A stretch of 18,036 nt of DNA from Aureococcus anophagefferens (Eukaryota > Sar > Pelagophyceae > Pelagomonadales > Pelagomonadaceae): assembly GCF_000186865.1 (NCBI RefSeq), contig NW_008705566.1:168713-186748 (forward strand), written 5' to 3'. The position numbers were made by a program, and so were the translations under genes. Positions 7,074-15,100 of the stretch are shown here, piece after piece. The stretch's first letter is position 1. Each line of letters opens with the position of its first letter. The notes under the pieces are model-generated. The model was not told where the DNA came from. It made no database searches and was given only the letters and a program-made list of their open reading frames with translations.

Positions 7074-9554
7074 TTAGAAAAAGCCGACGGCGCCGGGGTG
7101 GGACGCGTTGAGCGCGGCCGCCGCCGCGGCGAGGTAGAGGTCCCGCGGCGGCTTCTTGCCGCAGTCCGCGTCGGCCGCGGTGCCCGCGAGCACCGCGGCC
7201 TTGGCGAAGAGCCGCTCGAGGGCCCGCGGCGCGCCGACGACGTGGGAGAAGTCGACCGCGGGCCAGCCCGCGCCGACGAGGCCCGCGGGGAGGCACCGCG
7301 CCGCCCACGCCGCGGCGAGCGGCGACGCGGCGAAAGACCCCGGGCCCCGCCGCAGGAGCAGGCGCCGGTCGCCGAGGGCGACGGGTGTCACCGCCCGCGC
7401 CGCGTCGCAGCCCGCGTCGGACGCGTCGACGGCGACCCAGGGCGCGCCCGCGGCGTCGAGCTCCGCGAGCGCGGCCGCGAAGCCCACGAGGCTCCGCGCG
7501 CTCCCCGCGAGGGCCGTCGCCTTCTCGCCGATGGCGTGACGCGGGCCCGGCGGCGCGCGCGGCTCGACGTCCTCGACGACCGTCGTCGCGGCGTCGACGG
7601 CGCGGCCGAACTTGCCGGGCGCGAGGAGCGCGAGGCGGCCGCCGCCCGCGCCGAGGCATTTTCGCTTGTCCGCTTCGCAGGACGCGGGGCCCGCGCCGTC
7701 GCAGGACGCGAGGTAGGAGGCCGCCGCGGGCCAGTCCCGGGGCAGGAGCCGCTGGCTCGTCGTCGGCGCGACGAGGTGCGCGAGCTGGTCGAAGAGCGCG
7801 GCCGTGGCGCCCTCGCCGGCCTCGTTGCCGTAGGAAACGCGCGCGAGCGCCGCGGCGCCCGCGCGCCGCATCGCCGCGACGCGCGCGTCGCCCAGGGCGC
7901 GCAGGAACGCGGGCAGCTCCTTGACCTTGTGCGCCGCGTAGCGCAGCACCGCGTCGCCCCACGGCGCGGGCCTCCGCGCGCCCGACGACGGCCCGAAGGG
8001 CAGCGGGAAGTGGCGGCTCAGGATCACGGGCACGCAGCCCGCGGCGAGGCTCTCGTAGAAGCGCCGGCTCGAGCTCGTGTAGCCCGCGGGTACGAGGCAG
8101 AACGTCGCGTTGCGCATGCGGCGCATCGTGTCGACGTACGTCCGCAGCGTCTCCTCGTACGCCTGCTTGTCCTCGTGGCGCTCGACGAGGACGACGTCGG
8201 CGCCCGGGACGTCCCGGAACGCCGGGGCCAAGATGGCCCGGTCCTTGGCGCCCTTCTGGGCCGCCGCGCGGAGGAAGACGAGCGACCGCGGCGCGGGGCC
8301 GCCGTCCGCGAGCGCGGCGTCGAGGAGGCCGTTGGGCTCCGCGAAGTAGGGCACGACGACCGTGCGCGGGCCCACGCCGAAGATGCCCTTGCGCATGTCG
8401 CCGAGGAAGCCCTCGAGGTGCGGCAGGAGCACGCGCCGGTCGACCATGAGCGGCGCGTGGCCGCGCCAGACCGTGACGGGCGCGGACGTCGACGTGTGGA
8501 GCACGACGTGCTGGTCCCGGTCCGCGTCAAAGTAGGCGTGGGCGAGCACCTGGGACCGGAAGAGCGCGTCGGCGCGGGCCCAGAGCGACTCGCGGACCGT
8601 GCCGTGCGGCAGGTCGCGGCTGCCCGGGCCGACGGCGAGGATGCTCAGCGCGCGCCAGGGCACGGGCACGAAGTAGAGCCGCGGCGGCCCGTCGATGGCG
8701 CCGCGGCTCCGCGCCGCCTCGCCGGGCGCGCCGGGCGCGAACGGCGCGCGGCACGGGTGCCGGAGGAACCGGTCCACGACGAAGACCTCCGGCAGGAACT
8801 GGCGGAGCTCGCCGCCGAAGCGCCAGTCGCGGTCCAGGATGGCCACGACGTCGTCGAAGAGCGCCTCGAAGCCCGGGTAGACGACGAGCGACGACGCGCA
8901 GGACACGGGGCGCGCGCTCCGCGCCTCGAATCGACGCGCGGCCCGGAGCAGCGACCGCACGCCCCCGAAGGCCTCGTCGGCCCGCGGCGCCTCGTCGCGC
9001 TCCCGGTCGACGTTGCGCGGCAGCGTCGTCGCCGCGGGCGCGCAGGCCGACGCGTCGACGCCCACGAACGCGCAGAGCTCGCCGTAGGCCGCGCCCGCCT
9101 CGAGGTCGAGCGTCAGCAATCGGTCCCGCGGCGCCGCGGCCGCGACGGCGGCGTCGTAGCGCTCGAGGCGCTCGACGGCGCGCGGCGGCACGCCGCAGGC
9201 GTCCCCGCAGCCGGGCCGGCCGGACGCCGTGCGCGCGACGCTCTCGAGCCAGCGGGCCCGGTCGCGCGTCGTCAGCACGACCTTGGATTTCGGGAAGCGC
9301 CGGAGCACCTCGGCGTAGGCGCCCTGGGCCGGGTGGTCCAGCACGGCGTCGACGGTCTCGAACTGCGCCCAGTCCATGGTCGGCGCGTGCGACGCGCGCA
9401 CCTGGGACCGCAGCCCCAGCGCCTCCAGAGCGTGGGACACGAGGTGCGTGCCCGTGTGGCTGAAGCCGGCGACGACGATGACGCTGTGGTTGCTCTCGCA
9501 CCGCGCCGCCGCGGCCAGCAGCCAGAGACCAAGGTGGAGTCGCATGGGCACCAT
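7074..9554 (-). CDS. Sulfotransferase-exostosin (GT47) fusion protein
   Basis: A probable Golgi enzyme of 826 aa that carries both a sulfotransferase-like and a glycosyltransferase domain. A short hydrophobic leader (MRLHLGLWLLAAAA) acts as signal or anchor. Residues about 24-230 resemble PAPS-dependent sulfotransferases: P-loop-like VVAGFSHTGTHL, then KVVLTTRDRARWLES as the 3'-phosphate-binding segment. Residues about 235-600 are exostosin-type: LVVYPGFEALFDD near the start, RLYFVPVPW, and the hallmark FCLVPAGYTSSS.RFYESLAAGCVPVILS at about 482-512. A further 200 or so residues have no clear assignment; DASD, DFSHVVGAP and RDLYLAAAAA recall in order the motifs of procollagen-lysine type glycosyltransferases, a weak guess. 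Upstream in-frame ATGs exist at 9686 (inside a TATA box, so unlikely) and 9545; I chose 9554 (CCCATGGTG). The fusion suggests building and sulfating a surface glycan. Confidence 0.85.
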   Translation of the reverse strand: MVPMRLHLGLWLLAAAARCESNHSVIVVAGFSHTGTHLVSHALEALGLRSQVRASHAPTMDWAQFETVDAVLDHPAQGAYAEVLRRFPKSKVVLTTRDRARWLESVARTASGRPGCGDACGVPPRAVERLERYDAAVAAAAPRDRLLTLDLEAGAAYGELCAFVGVDASACAPAATTLPRNVDRERDEAPRADEAFGGVRSLLRAARRFEARSARPVSCASSLVVYPGFEALFDDVVAILDRDWRFGGELRQFLPEVFVVDRFLRHPCRAPFAPGAPGEAARSRGAIDGPPRLYFVPVPWRALSILAVGPGSRDLPHGTVRESLWARADALFRSQVLAHAYFDADRDQHVVLHTSTSAPVTVWRGHAPLMVDRRVLLPHLEGFLGDMRKGIFGVGPRTVVVPYFAEPNGLLDAALADGGPAPRSLVFLRAAAQKGAKDRAILAPAFRDVPGADVVLVERHEDKQAYEETLRTYVDTMRRMRNATFCLVPAGYTSSSRRFYESLAAGCVPVILSRHFPLPFGPSSGARRPAPWGDAVLRYAAHKVKELPAFLRALGDARVAAMRRAGAAALARVSYGNEAGEGATAALFDQLAHLVAPTTSQRLLPRDWPAAASYLASCDGAGPASCEADKRKCLGAGGGRLALLAPGKFGRAVDAATTVVEDVEPRAPPGPRHAIGEKATALAGSARSLVGFAAALAELDAAGAPWVAVDASDAGCDAARAVTPVALGDRRLLLRRGPGSFAASPLAAAWAARCLPAGLVGAGWPAVDFSHVVGAPRALERLFAKAAVLAGTAADADCGKKPPRDLYLAAAAAALNASHPGAVGFF

Positions 9555-9703
9555 GGGGCTGCTCTTAGTAGGCGCGCATCGTACAGCGCGCAGGCCAGCG
9601 ATGCAGGGACAGTGATCTGACAGAGCAGTGGCGAGCTGTGCTGCTGGAGCTGCTGCCGACGCCGTCGACAACCACCGCCGCTCCATTTTATACACGAGCC
9701 GCG
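9555..9703. promoter_or_regulatory. Divergent promoter region with a TATA box
   Basis: A 149-bp gap between the sulfotransferase-exostosin gene (minus) and PAM16 (plus). The minus strand carries TATAAAA at 9692-9686, about 130 bp upstream of the chosen minus-strand ATG, leaving room for a 5' untranslated region of about 100 nt. On the plus strand the same box lies only 12 bp before the PAM16 ATG, too close to serve that gene unless PAM16 starts elsewhere. The gap is less GC-rich than its flanks. Confidence 0.55.
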
Positions 9704-10177
9704 ATGGCCCCGTGGGGATCGCTCGTGCGCATGGTCGCCCAGGCGGCGATCCCCATCTTCCGGGCCTTCGCCACGGCCTACCAGCAGGCCCTCCAAAGTG
9801 CGTAGCACCCCGCCCCGCCCCGCGCGCGCGCCGCGCGCGCCGCGCGCGTCGCGCGCGCCGACGCCTGTGCGCCCGCAGACGCGCGGCGGGACGGCGCGAC
9901 GGCGGCGAAGGAGGCGCTGAAGCCGAAGAAGAAGACGATGACGACGTCCGAGGCGACGGAGATCCTCCACATGGGCGACGCGGACGCGACGAACATGGCC
10001 GTCATCGAGGAGAGATATAAGCGCCTCTTCGAGGTCAACGACCCGGCGAACGGCGGCTCCTTCTACCTCCAGTCCAAGGTCTACCGCGCGCACGAGGCGC
10101 TCGTGTCGGAGGTCAAGGCCGCCGAGGCCGCGGCGAACGCGGCCAAGGGGCCGCCGCCGGGCGGGCCCGCGCCCTAG
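9704..10177 (+). CDS. PAM16: Mitochondrial import motor subunit Pam16/Tim16 (two exons)
   Basis: Pam16 is the J-like partner of Pam18 (Tim14) at the inner-membrane TIM23 channel, where it controls Hsp70 during matrix import. The coding sequence is join(9704..9797, 9879..10177) and gives 130 aa. Exon 1 encodes the hydrophobic N-terminus [17 protein letters not shown] through YQQALQ, as in other Pam16 proteins. Exon 2 encodes [10 protein letters not shown], then [20 protein letters not shown] and KVYRAHEAL, which is the family's diagnostic J-like region. As expected for Pam16, the HPD motif of true J proteins is absent. Splicing across an 81-nt intron keeps the frame (94 + 299 = 393 nt). The ATG at 9704 is in GCGATGGCC. 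Exon 2 alone would give a truncated 79-aa protein starting at 9938 without the membrane part. Confidence 0.92.
9798..9878 (+). other. PAM16 intron, 81 nt, nearly all G and C
   Basis: The donor is GTGCGT after CTCCAAA and the acceptor is CCCGCAG before ACGCGC. Its position is set by homology: the N-terminal and J-like parts of Pam16 are in different frames and only this removal joins them. The centre (about 9821-9860) is an almost unbroken alternating CG run. Confidence 0.85.
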
Positions 10178-10334
10178 CGGGCCCGTCGGTGAGGCGCGTA
10201 TAACGTCCGCTGCGCAGTTCATCTTGTCGAAAGTCGCAGCAGTGTGTATGTTGAAGCCGGCGATGCCGTCGGAGAGCTCGAGCGAATCGATGGGCCATGG
10301 TTGCTTCACGGAGCGGCCGCTGCGCCAGCTGTGA
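10178..10334 (+). promoter_or_regulatory. PAM16-RIT1 gap with candidate TATA element
   Basis: 157 bp between the PAM16 stop and the RIT1 ATG. It has TATAA at 10199-10203, followed by a less GC-rich run (GTTCATCTTGTCGAAAGTCG), about 130 bp upstream of the RIT1 ATG. The tail of PAM16's 3' untranslated region must also lie here. Confidence 0.4.
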
Positions 10335-12071
10335 ATGGCACCGACCGCTGCGACCGCTGCTGTAGCGGCGCCCGCTACGACCGCTGCTGTAGTGGCGACC
10401 GCTGGGCCGCCGACCGCCGCGACCGCTGAGACGTCTGCAGCGGCGACCGCTGCGCCGCCGCGGCCTACGACGGCGAACCCGCAGCGCAAGCCCATCGGCG
10501 CCGAGGCGAAGACCGCGCTCTGGGCGCTCTTCGACGGCGCCGCGTGGCGCGTCGCGCTGCCGCGGCCCGGCGCCGACGCGGCGCTCGACGCGTTCCTCGC
10601 GGCGCGAGGCCTGAGCTACTCGCAGGCCGCGCGGCAGTGGTCCCTCTTCCAGCGCGCGGCGCGGCGGAGGAGCGACGCGGACGCGCTCGGCCTCGGCGCG
10701 CACGCGCACGCCGACTCGCTCCACGCGCACCGGCGCCGCGCCTTCGGCGCGGACGCGACGCTCGTCAACCGCTTCCGAAGCATATCGCGCGACGCGGCCT
10801 GGGTGTCCGCGGCGACCCGCGCGCTCGGGCTGCCCGTCGCCGCGAACCTCCGCGCGGGCGCGTGGTACGCGCCCGGCGCGGCCCACGGGTGCTACTTCAA
10901 GTCGACGGACGGCCACGCGGGCCAGTGGGCGCTCTCGGCGCGGCGGACGAACCTCGACCTCGCGGCGCGCGCGGCCGCGGCCGGCGGCGTCCTCGTCGTC
11001 GACGCGACGCGCCGCGGCCGGTCCTACCCGGACGCCCTGGCGAAGACCGTGCCCATCTGGGCCTGCTGCCTGAACCGCGCCGTCGGCGATTCGGACGCGC
11101 CGCTGGTCTGCGCGCCGACGGTCGACGCGTCGGAGGCGGAGGCCATCGAGGCGCGGCTCCCGGCGTTCGTCGAATCGCTGCGCGCCGTGGACCTGTCGGC
11201 GCTGGCGGCGCTGAAGGCCGCGCCGCTGGCGCCGATCTTCGTGGCGCGCGCCGCGGGCGCGAGCGACGCGGGCGTCGTCGCCGCGGCCGCCGCGGCCGTC
11301 GCCGCGGCGCGCGCGGCGGGCGCGACGCCGCTCGCGCTGCTGAGCGCGTCCGACGACGCGCCGGGCGACGGCTACGCCCACCTCCAGGGCTGCGCCGACG
11401 ACGAGGACCAGTGGGCGCGCGGCCTCACGGCGGCGGCCTTTTGGCGCCACGCGGACGAGCTTCTGGCGTCGACTGACGAGCGCGACGCCGCGAGGCGCGT
11501 CGCGGCCATCGCGAAGCGCGAGCCCGGGGACACGGACTCGTGCTCCTGGGTCGCGGAGAACCTCGCCGTCGGCGGGCGCCGCGCGGGGCGGCCGCCGGGC
11601 TGCTGGGCGGCCTTCGACGCCATCGTCAACGTGACCCTGGACGAGTACGAGGGCATGGGCGGTCCCGGCTACCTCCAGGTCCCCGTCGCCGAGGGCAAGA
11701 AGGACCGGCGGGGGCTCGAGGCCGGGCTGCCCGGAGCGCTCCGCTTCGCGGCGGCGCACCTCGCCGCCGGCCGGCGCGTCCTCGTGCACTGCGCGCAGGG
11801 CCGGGACCGCTCCGTCGCCGTTGCCGTCGCGCTCCTCGCGGCGTGCTTCGACGAGCGCGGCGATCTGGACGCGGCGCGCGCGACGGCCCTCGCCGCGGCG
11901 GCCGACGACGCCGACCTGCGCGCGCTCGTGGCGCTCGGCGCCGCGGGCAAGCGCCGGCTGCTCGCGGCGCTCCATCGCGTGGCCGCGGCGCGGCCGGACG
12001 CCTCCCCCTCGCGGCACACGCTCAAGAAGCTTCACCGCTTCTTCATGTCGGGCGAGGAGGCGCCGGCGTAA
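10335..12071 (+). CDS. RIT1: Initiator tRNA-Met A64 2'-O-ribosylphosphate transferase (Rit1)
   Basis: Rit1 adds a phosphoribosyl group to A64 of initiator tRNA-Met, which keeps it out of elongation; the family is known from fungi and plants. The 578-aa product has the N-terminal catalytic region (about 55-360) with NLRAGAWYAP, CYFKSTDGHAGQW, LSARRTNLDLA, VDATRRGRSYPDALAKTVPI and WACCLN, all typical of Rit1. The C-terminal region (about 380-575) is the family's dual-specificity-phosphatase-like domain with VLVHCAQGRDRS, a complete C-x5-R loop (Cys486, Arg492). The first 48 or so residues are a low-complexity Ala/Thr/Pro/Val stretch encoded by DNA repeats. The ATG at 10335 (GTGAATGGC) is the first in frame; a start inside the low-complexity region cannot be excluded. 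One exon, stop TAA. Confidence 0.93.
   Translation: MAPTAATAAVAAPATTAAVVATAGPPTAATAETSAAATAAPPRPTTANPQRKPIGAEAKTALWALFDGAAWRVALPRPGADAALDAFLAARGLSYSQAARQWSLFQRAARRRSDADALGLGAHAHADSLHAHRRRAFGADATLVNRFRSISRDAAWVSAATRALGLPVAANLRAGAWYAPGAAHGCYFKSTDGHAGQWALSARRTNLDLAARAAAAGGVLVVDATRRGRSYPDALAKTVPIWACCLNRAVGDSDAPLVCAPTVDASEAEAIEARLPAFVESLRAVDLSALAALKAAPLAPIFVARAAGASDAGVVAAAAAAVAAARAAGATPLALLSASDDAPGDGYAHLQGCADDEDQWARGLTAAAFWRHADELLASTDERDAARRVAAIAKREPGDTDSCSWVAENLAVGGRRAGRPPGCWAAFDAIVNVTLDEYEGMGGPGYLQVPVAEGKKDRRGLEAGLPGALRFAAAHLAAGRRVLVHCAQGRDRSVAVAVALLAACFDERGDLDAARATALAAAADDADLRALVALGAAGKRRLLAALHRVAAARPDASPSRHTLKKLHRFFMSGEEAPA
10337..10460 (+). repeat. CGACCGCTG repeats in the 5' end of RIT1
   Basis: The 9-mer CGACCGCTG occurs at least five times in this stretch, with variants such as TACGACCGCTGCTGTAG and GGCGACCGCTGGG. 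It encodes the Ala/Thr/Val-rich N-terminal extension of Rit1. The rest of the gene is not repetitive, so this extension is probably a recent expansion. Confidence 0.7.
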
Positions 12072-12192
12072 CTAGCCATTGTTGAAGGGAAAATTGATCC
12101 GATCCAATATTTGGCCGCCCACACACTTGAGGTACCCCACGAACCCCCCTGGATAAGCGCCCTGGCCGCCCACACCCAACAACCGAACCGAA
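12072..12192 (+). promoter_or_regulatory. Promoter region of the M11 peptidase gene
   Basis: A 121-bp gap of low GC between RIT1 and the metallopeptidase gene. It contains a CCAAT element at 12104-12108 inside the near-palindrome CCAATATTTGG, about 85 bp before the ATG. The 13-mer TGGCCGCCCACAC occurs twice, near 12111 and near 12163, about 50 bp apart, and could be a paired factor site. Confidence 0.5.
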
Positions 12193-15100
12193 ATGGTGGG
12201 CTGCAGTTTCGTGCGAGCGCTCTGCCTGTTGCAGCTCGTGGACGGCGCCAGACGCGCGCTGCCGGAGCACATCAAGCTGGTCCACGACGAAGTCCTGCGG
12301 AATCCCAGTGATGCGACCTGCGGGCGGCGCCTGCGCGAGCTCCGCTCCCTCATCTCCAGCGGCGACCACGGCGCGGCCGTGGACCTGAGCTTCGCGCTCG
12401 ACGAGCTGCGCGCGTCGCGCGAGCTCCCGGCCGACTGCCACGCCGACGCGCCCTTCGTCGGGTCCGCGGACGTCACCGTGGAGATCAAGACGCCGCGGCG
12501 CCGCGGCCGCGACCCCGCGGCGCGGCCCCGGCGCGAGACCAAGGCCGCGCTGCGCCACGGCGACGGCAGTGTCACGCACCATCCCTACGCGGGGCCCGCG
12601 CGCGGCCCCGCGTGGGACGAGCCCGTCGTCGGCGCCGTCGTCGACGGCGTCTTCGTGACGTCCGACCGCCATGCGCCCGCGCGCGACCGGCGGCCCGCGT
12701 CGCGCGTCGACGACAAGTACTCGAAGAAGATCCTCGGCGACAAGACGATGCTCGTCACCGTGATCTGCCCGTCGAGCGAGGACTGCGACACGGTCTATGA
12801 CTACGAGGTCATCGCGAGCGACCACGACGGCGACGTGATCTCGTACCTCGAGGAGGTCGTCGCGGTCGCGCAGGACTTCTGGACCGCGAACAGCTGGGGC
12901 AACTTCACGGTGGACGTCACGATCACGCCGATTTTAGAGGTCGACTACGACCAGAGCACGTGCGAGGACAACGACGAGCTCGACTGGTACGGCGGCAACT
13001 ACGACGGCGACCCGGACGCGTTCGACGTGATGGCGGCCTACGCGTCCTTGGACGAGGGCTACGACCGCGAGGAATACGACTTCAACGTCGTCGTCGTCCC
13101 CTACTGCTCCGGGAACGGCGCCGCGGGCGTGGGCTACGTCTCCCAGGAGGGCGCGTGGCTCAACCTCGGCGCGACGAACTACGACCCGTCGTTCATCCAC
13201 GAGGTCGGCCACAACTTCGGCGCGAACCACGCGTCCTACGTCGACAACGACAGCGACGACGTCGGCGGCGTCAACGCGTGGTACGACGACGACGACGACT
13301 GGATCGAGTACGGGAACCTCTTCACGCCCATGGGCGGCGGCGACGTGTCGAGCTCGGACCTGAGCAACCACTTCACCGTCGCGGGCAAGCTCACCTTCGA
13401 CTGGCTCCTGAACAAGTACGTCGAGTACGTCGAGCCCTACGACGACGACGAGGCGCCGCTCTGCAACCCCTGCACGTACACGATCCAGGGCACGGACACG
13501 GGGTCGCTCGACCGCGACTACCCCGTCGCGCTCCAGGTGTCGACGGCCACGGACGACCAGTTCCTCTTCGTCGAGTACCGCTCGTCGCAGGGCGGCGCGC
13601 TCCTCACCTACTCGGGCTTCAGCTACACCAGCGGCATGTCGGGCAAGTTCGGCAACACGCGCATGGTCGACTGCGATCCGAGCACGACGCTGCTCACGGA
13701 CGGCCTCTGCGAGGACGGCGACAGCATCATCCTCGACGTCGGCGACGCGTCGACGTCGCGGCCCATGAGCGCCTACTTCGAGGTCGTCGGCGACTACCTC
13801 GAGGTGTCGCTCTACTCGAGCGACACGCCGCGGCCGACGCTGTCCATGGCGCCGACGACGGCAGCGCCGACGACGTCGCCGTCCAAGGAGGACGACCAGT
13901 GCGGCAAGGAGAAGTACTGCTGCGACGTGATCAACATCGACGGCTACGAGACCTTCTCGAAGATCCGCGACGTCTCCGGCGACAGCTACTGCTGCTCGAG
14001 CCGCTGCTCCTACATGAATACGCAGGACTACTACCTCCACTACATCTCGGCCGGCGGCCAGTACTACATGACGACGAGCGAGCCCTGCTACGAGAGCGGG
14101 TCCATCTCCTACATCGCGACGGTCACGGACGACGAGCTCGTGGCCTACTGCGAGGAGAACCAGCCGTCCGCGGTCCCGACGTTCACCTTCGCGCCCCACG
14201 TCTGCGTCGCCGATTCCGCCAGTTGGTACAAGGACGGCAGCCCGGACAAGGGCTGCGACTGGGTCGCCGAGGACTTGGAGCGGTGCGACAAGGAGGACTC
14301 CGCCGGCGTCACGGGGCGCGTCGGGTGCGACGCGACGTGCTACGAGTGCGAGGCCGCGGACGACGACTCGGAGGACGCGGTGGCGCCGGCGCCGACGGCC
14401 CACGAGTGCGTCGCCGATTCCACCAGTTGGTACAAGGACGGCAGCCCGGACAAGGGCTGCGACTGGGTCGCGGAAGATCTGGAGCGGTGCGACTCCAAGG
14501 AGGACAGCGCCGGCGTCACGGGCCGCGTCGGCTGCGACGCGACGTGCTACGAGTGCGAGGCCGCGGACGACGCGACGGACGACGCGACGGACGACCACGT
14601 CTGCGTCGCCGATTCGACGAGCTGGTGCCTCTTCGGCGTCTATGAAGCGTTGCGTTCCCCACGCTTATTTTGGACCGAACAGGTACAAGGACGGGTCGCC
14701 GGACAAGGACTGCGCCTGGGTCTCCGAGGACCTCGACCGCTGCGACAAGGAGGACGCCGACGGCGTGACCGGGAGCGTGGGCTGCGACGCGACGTGCTAC
14801 GCGTGCACGCCCGCGATGGCCGAGCCCACAGACGCGCCGACGCCCGAGCCCACGCGCGCGCCCGCGTCCCCGCGTCGCCCCCCCGCGCGGAGACGCGCGC
14901 CCAATCCCAGGCCCGCGCCGACGCCCGAGCCCACGGACCCGCCGTCGACGGGATTTCCGACGCCCTGGCCGTCACTCGCCTGCGACGACGAGTACCCGCT
15001 CCACGTGTCGATGATCCTCGAGCCGGACGCCGCGAGCTGGGACACGGTGTCCTGGCGGTCCGTGAGCGACACGGAGCTCGTGGACGAGGAGGACGCGCCC

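Noticed and set aside
7098..9620. 840-codon open frame on the plus strand
   Set aside because: It lies antisense to the sulfotransferase-exostosin gene. Its translation is an Arg/Gly/Ala/Glu mix with no domain, as expected from the opposite strand of a GC-rich gene.
10113..12035. 640-codon open frame on the minus strand
   Set aside because: It is antisense to RIT1, whose catalytic and phosphatase-like motifs are clear on the plus strand.
12934..14598. 554-codon minus frame and 561-codon plus +1 frame over the M11 gene
   Set aside because: Both are shadows of the peptidase exon, Val/Arg/Asp-rich or Arg-rich, with no domain. The HExxH motif fixes the true frame.
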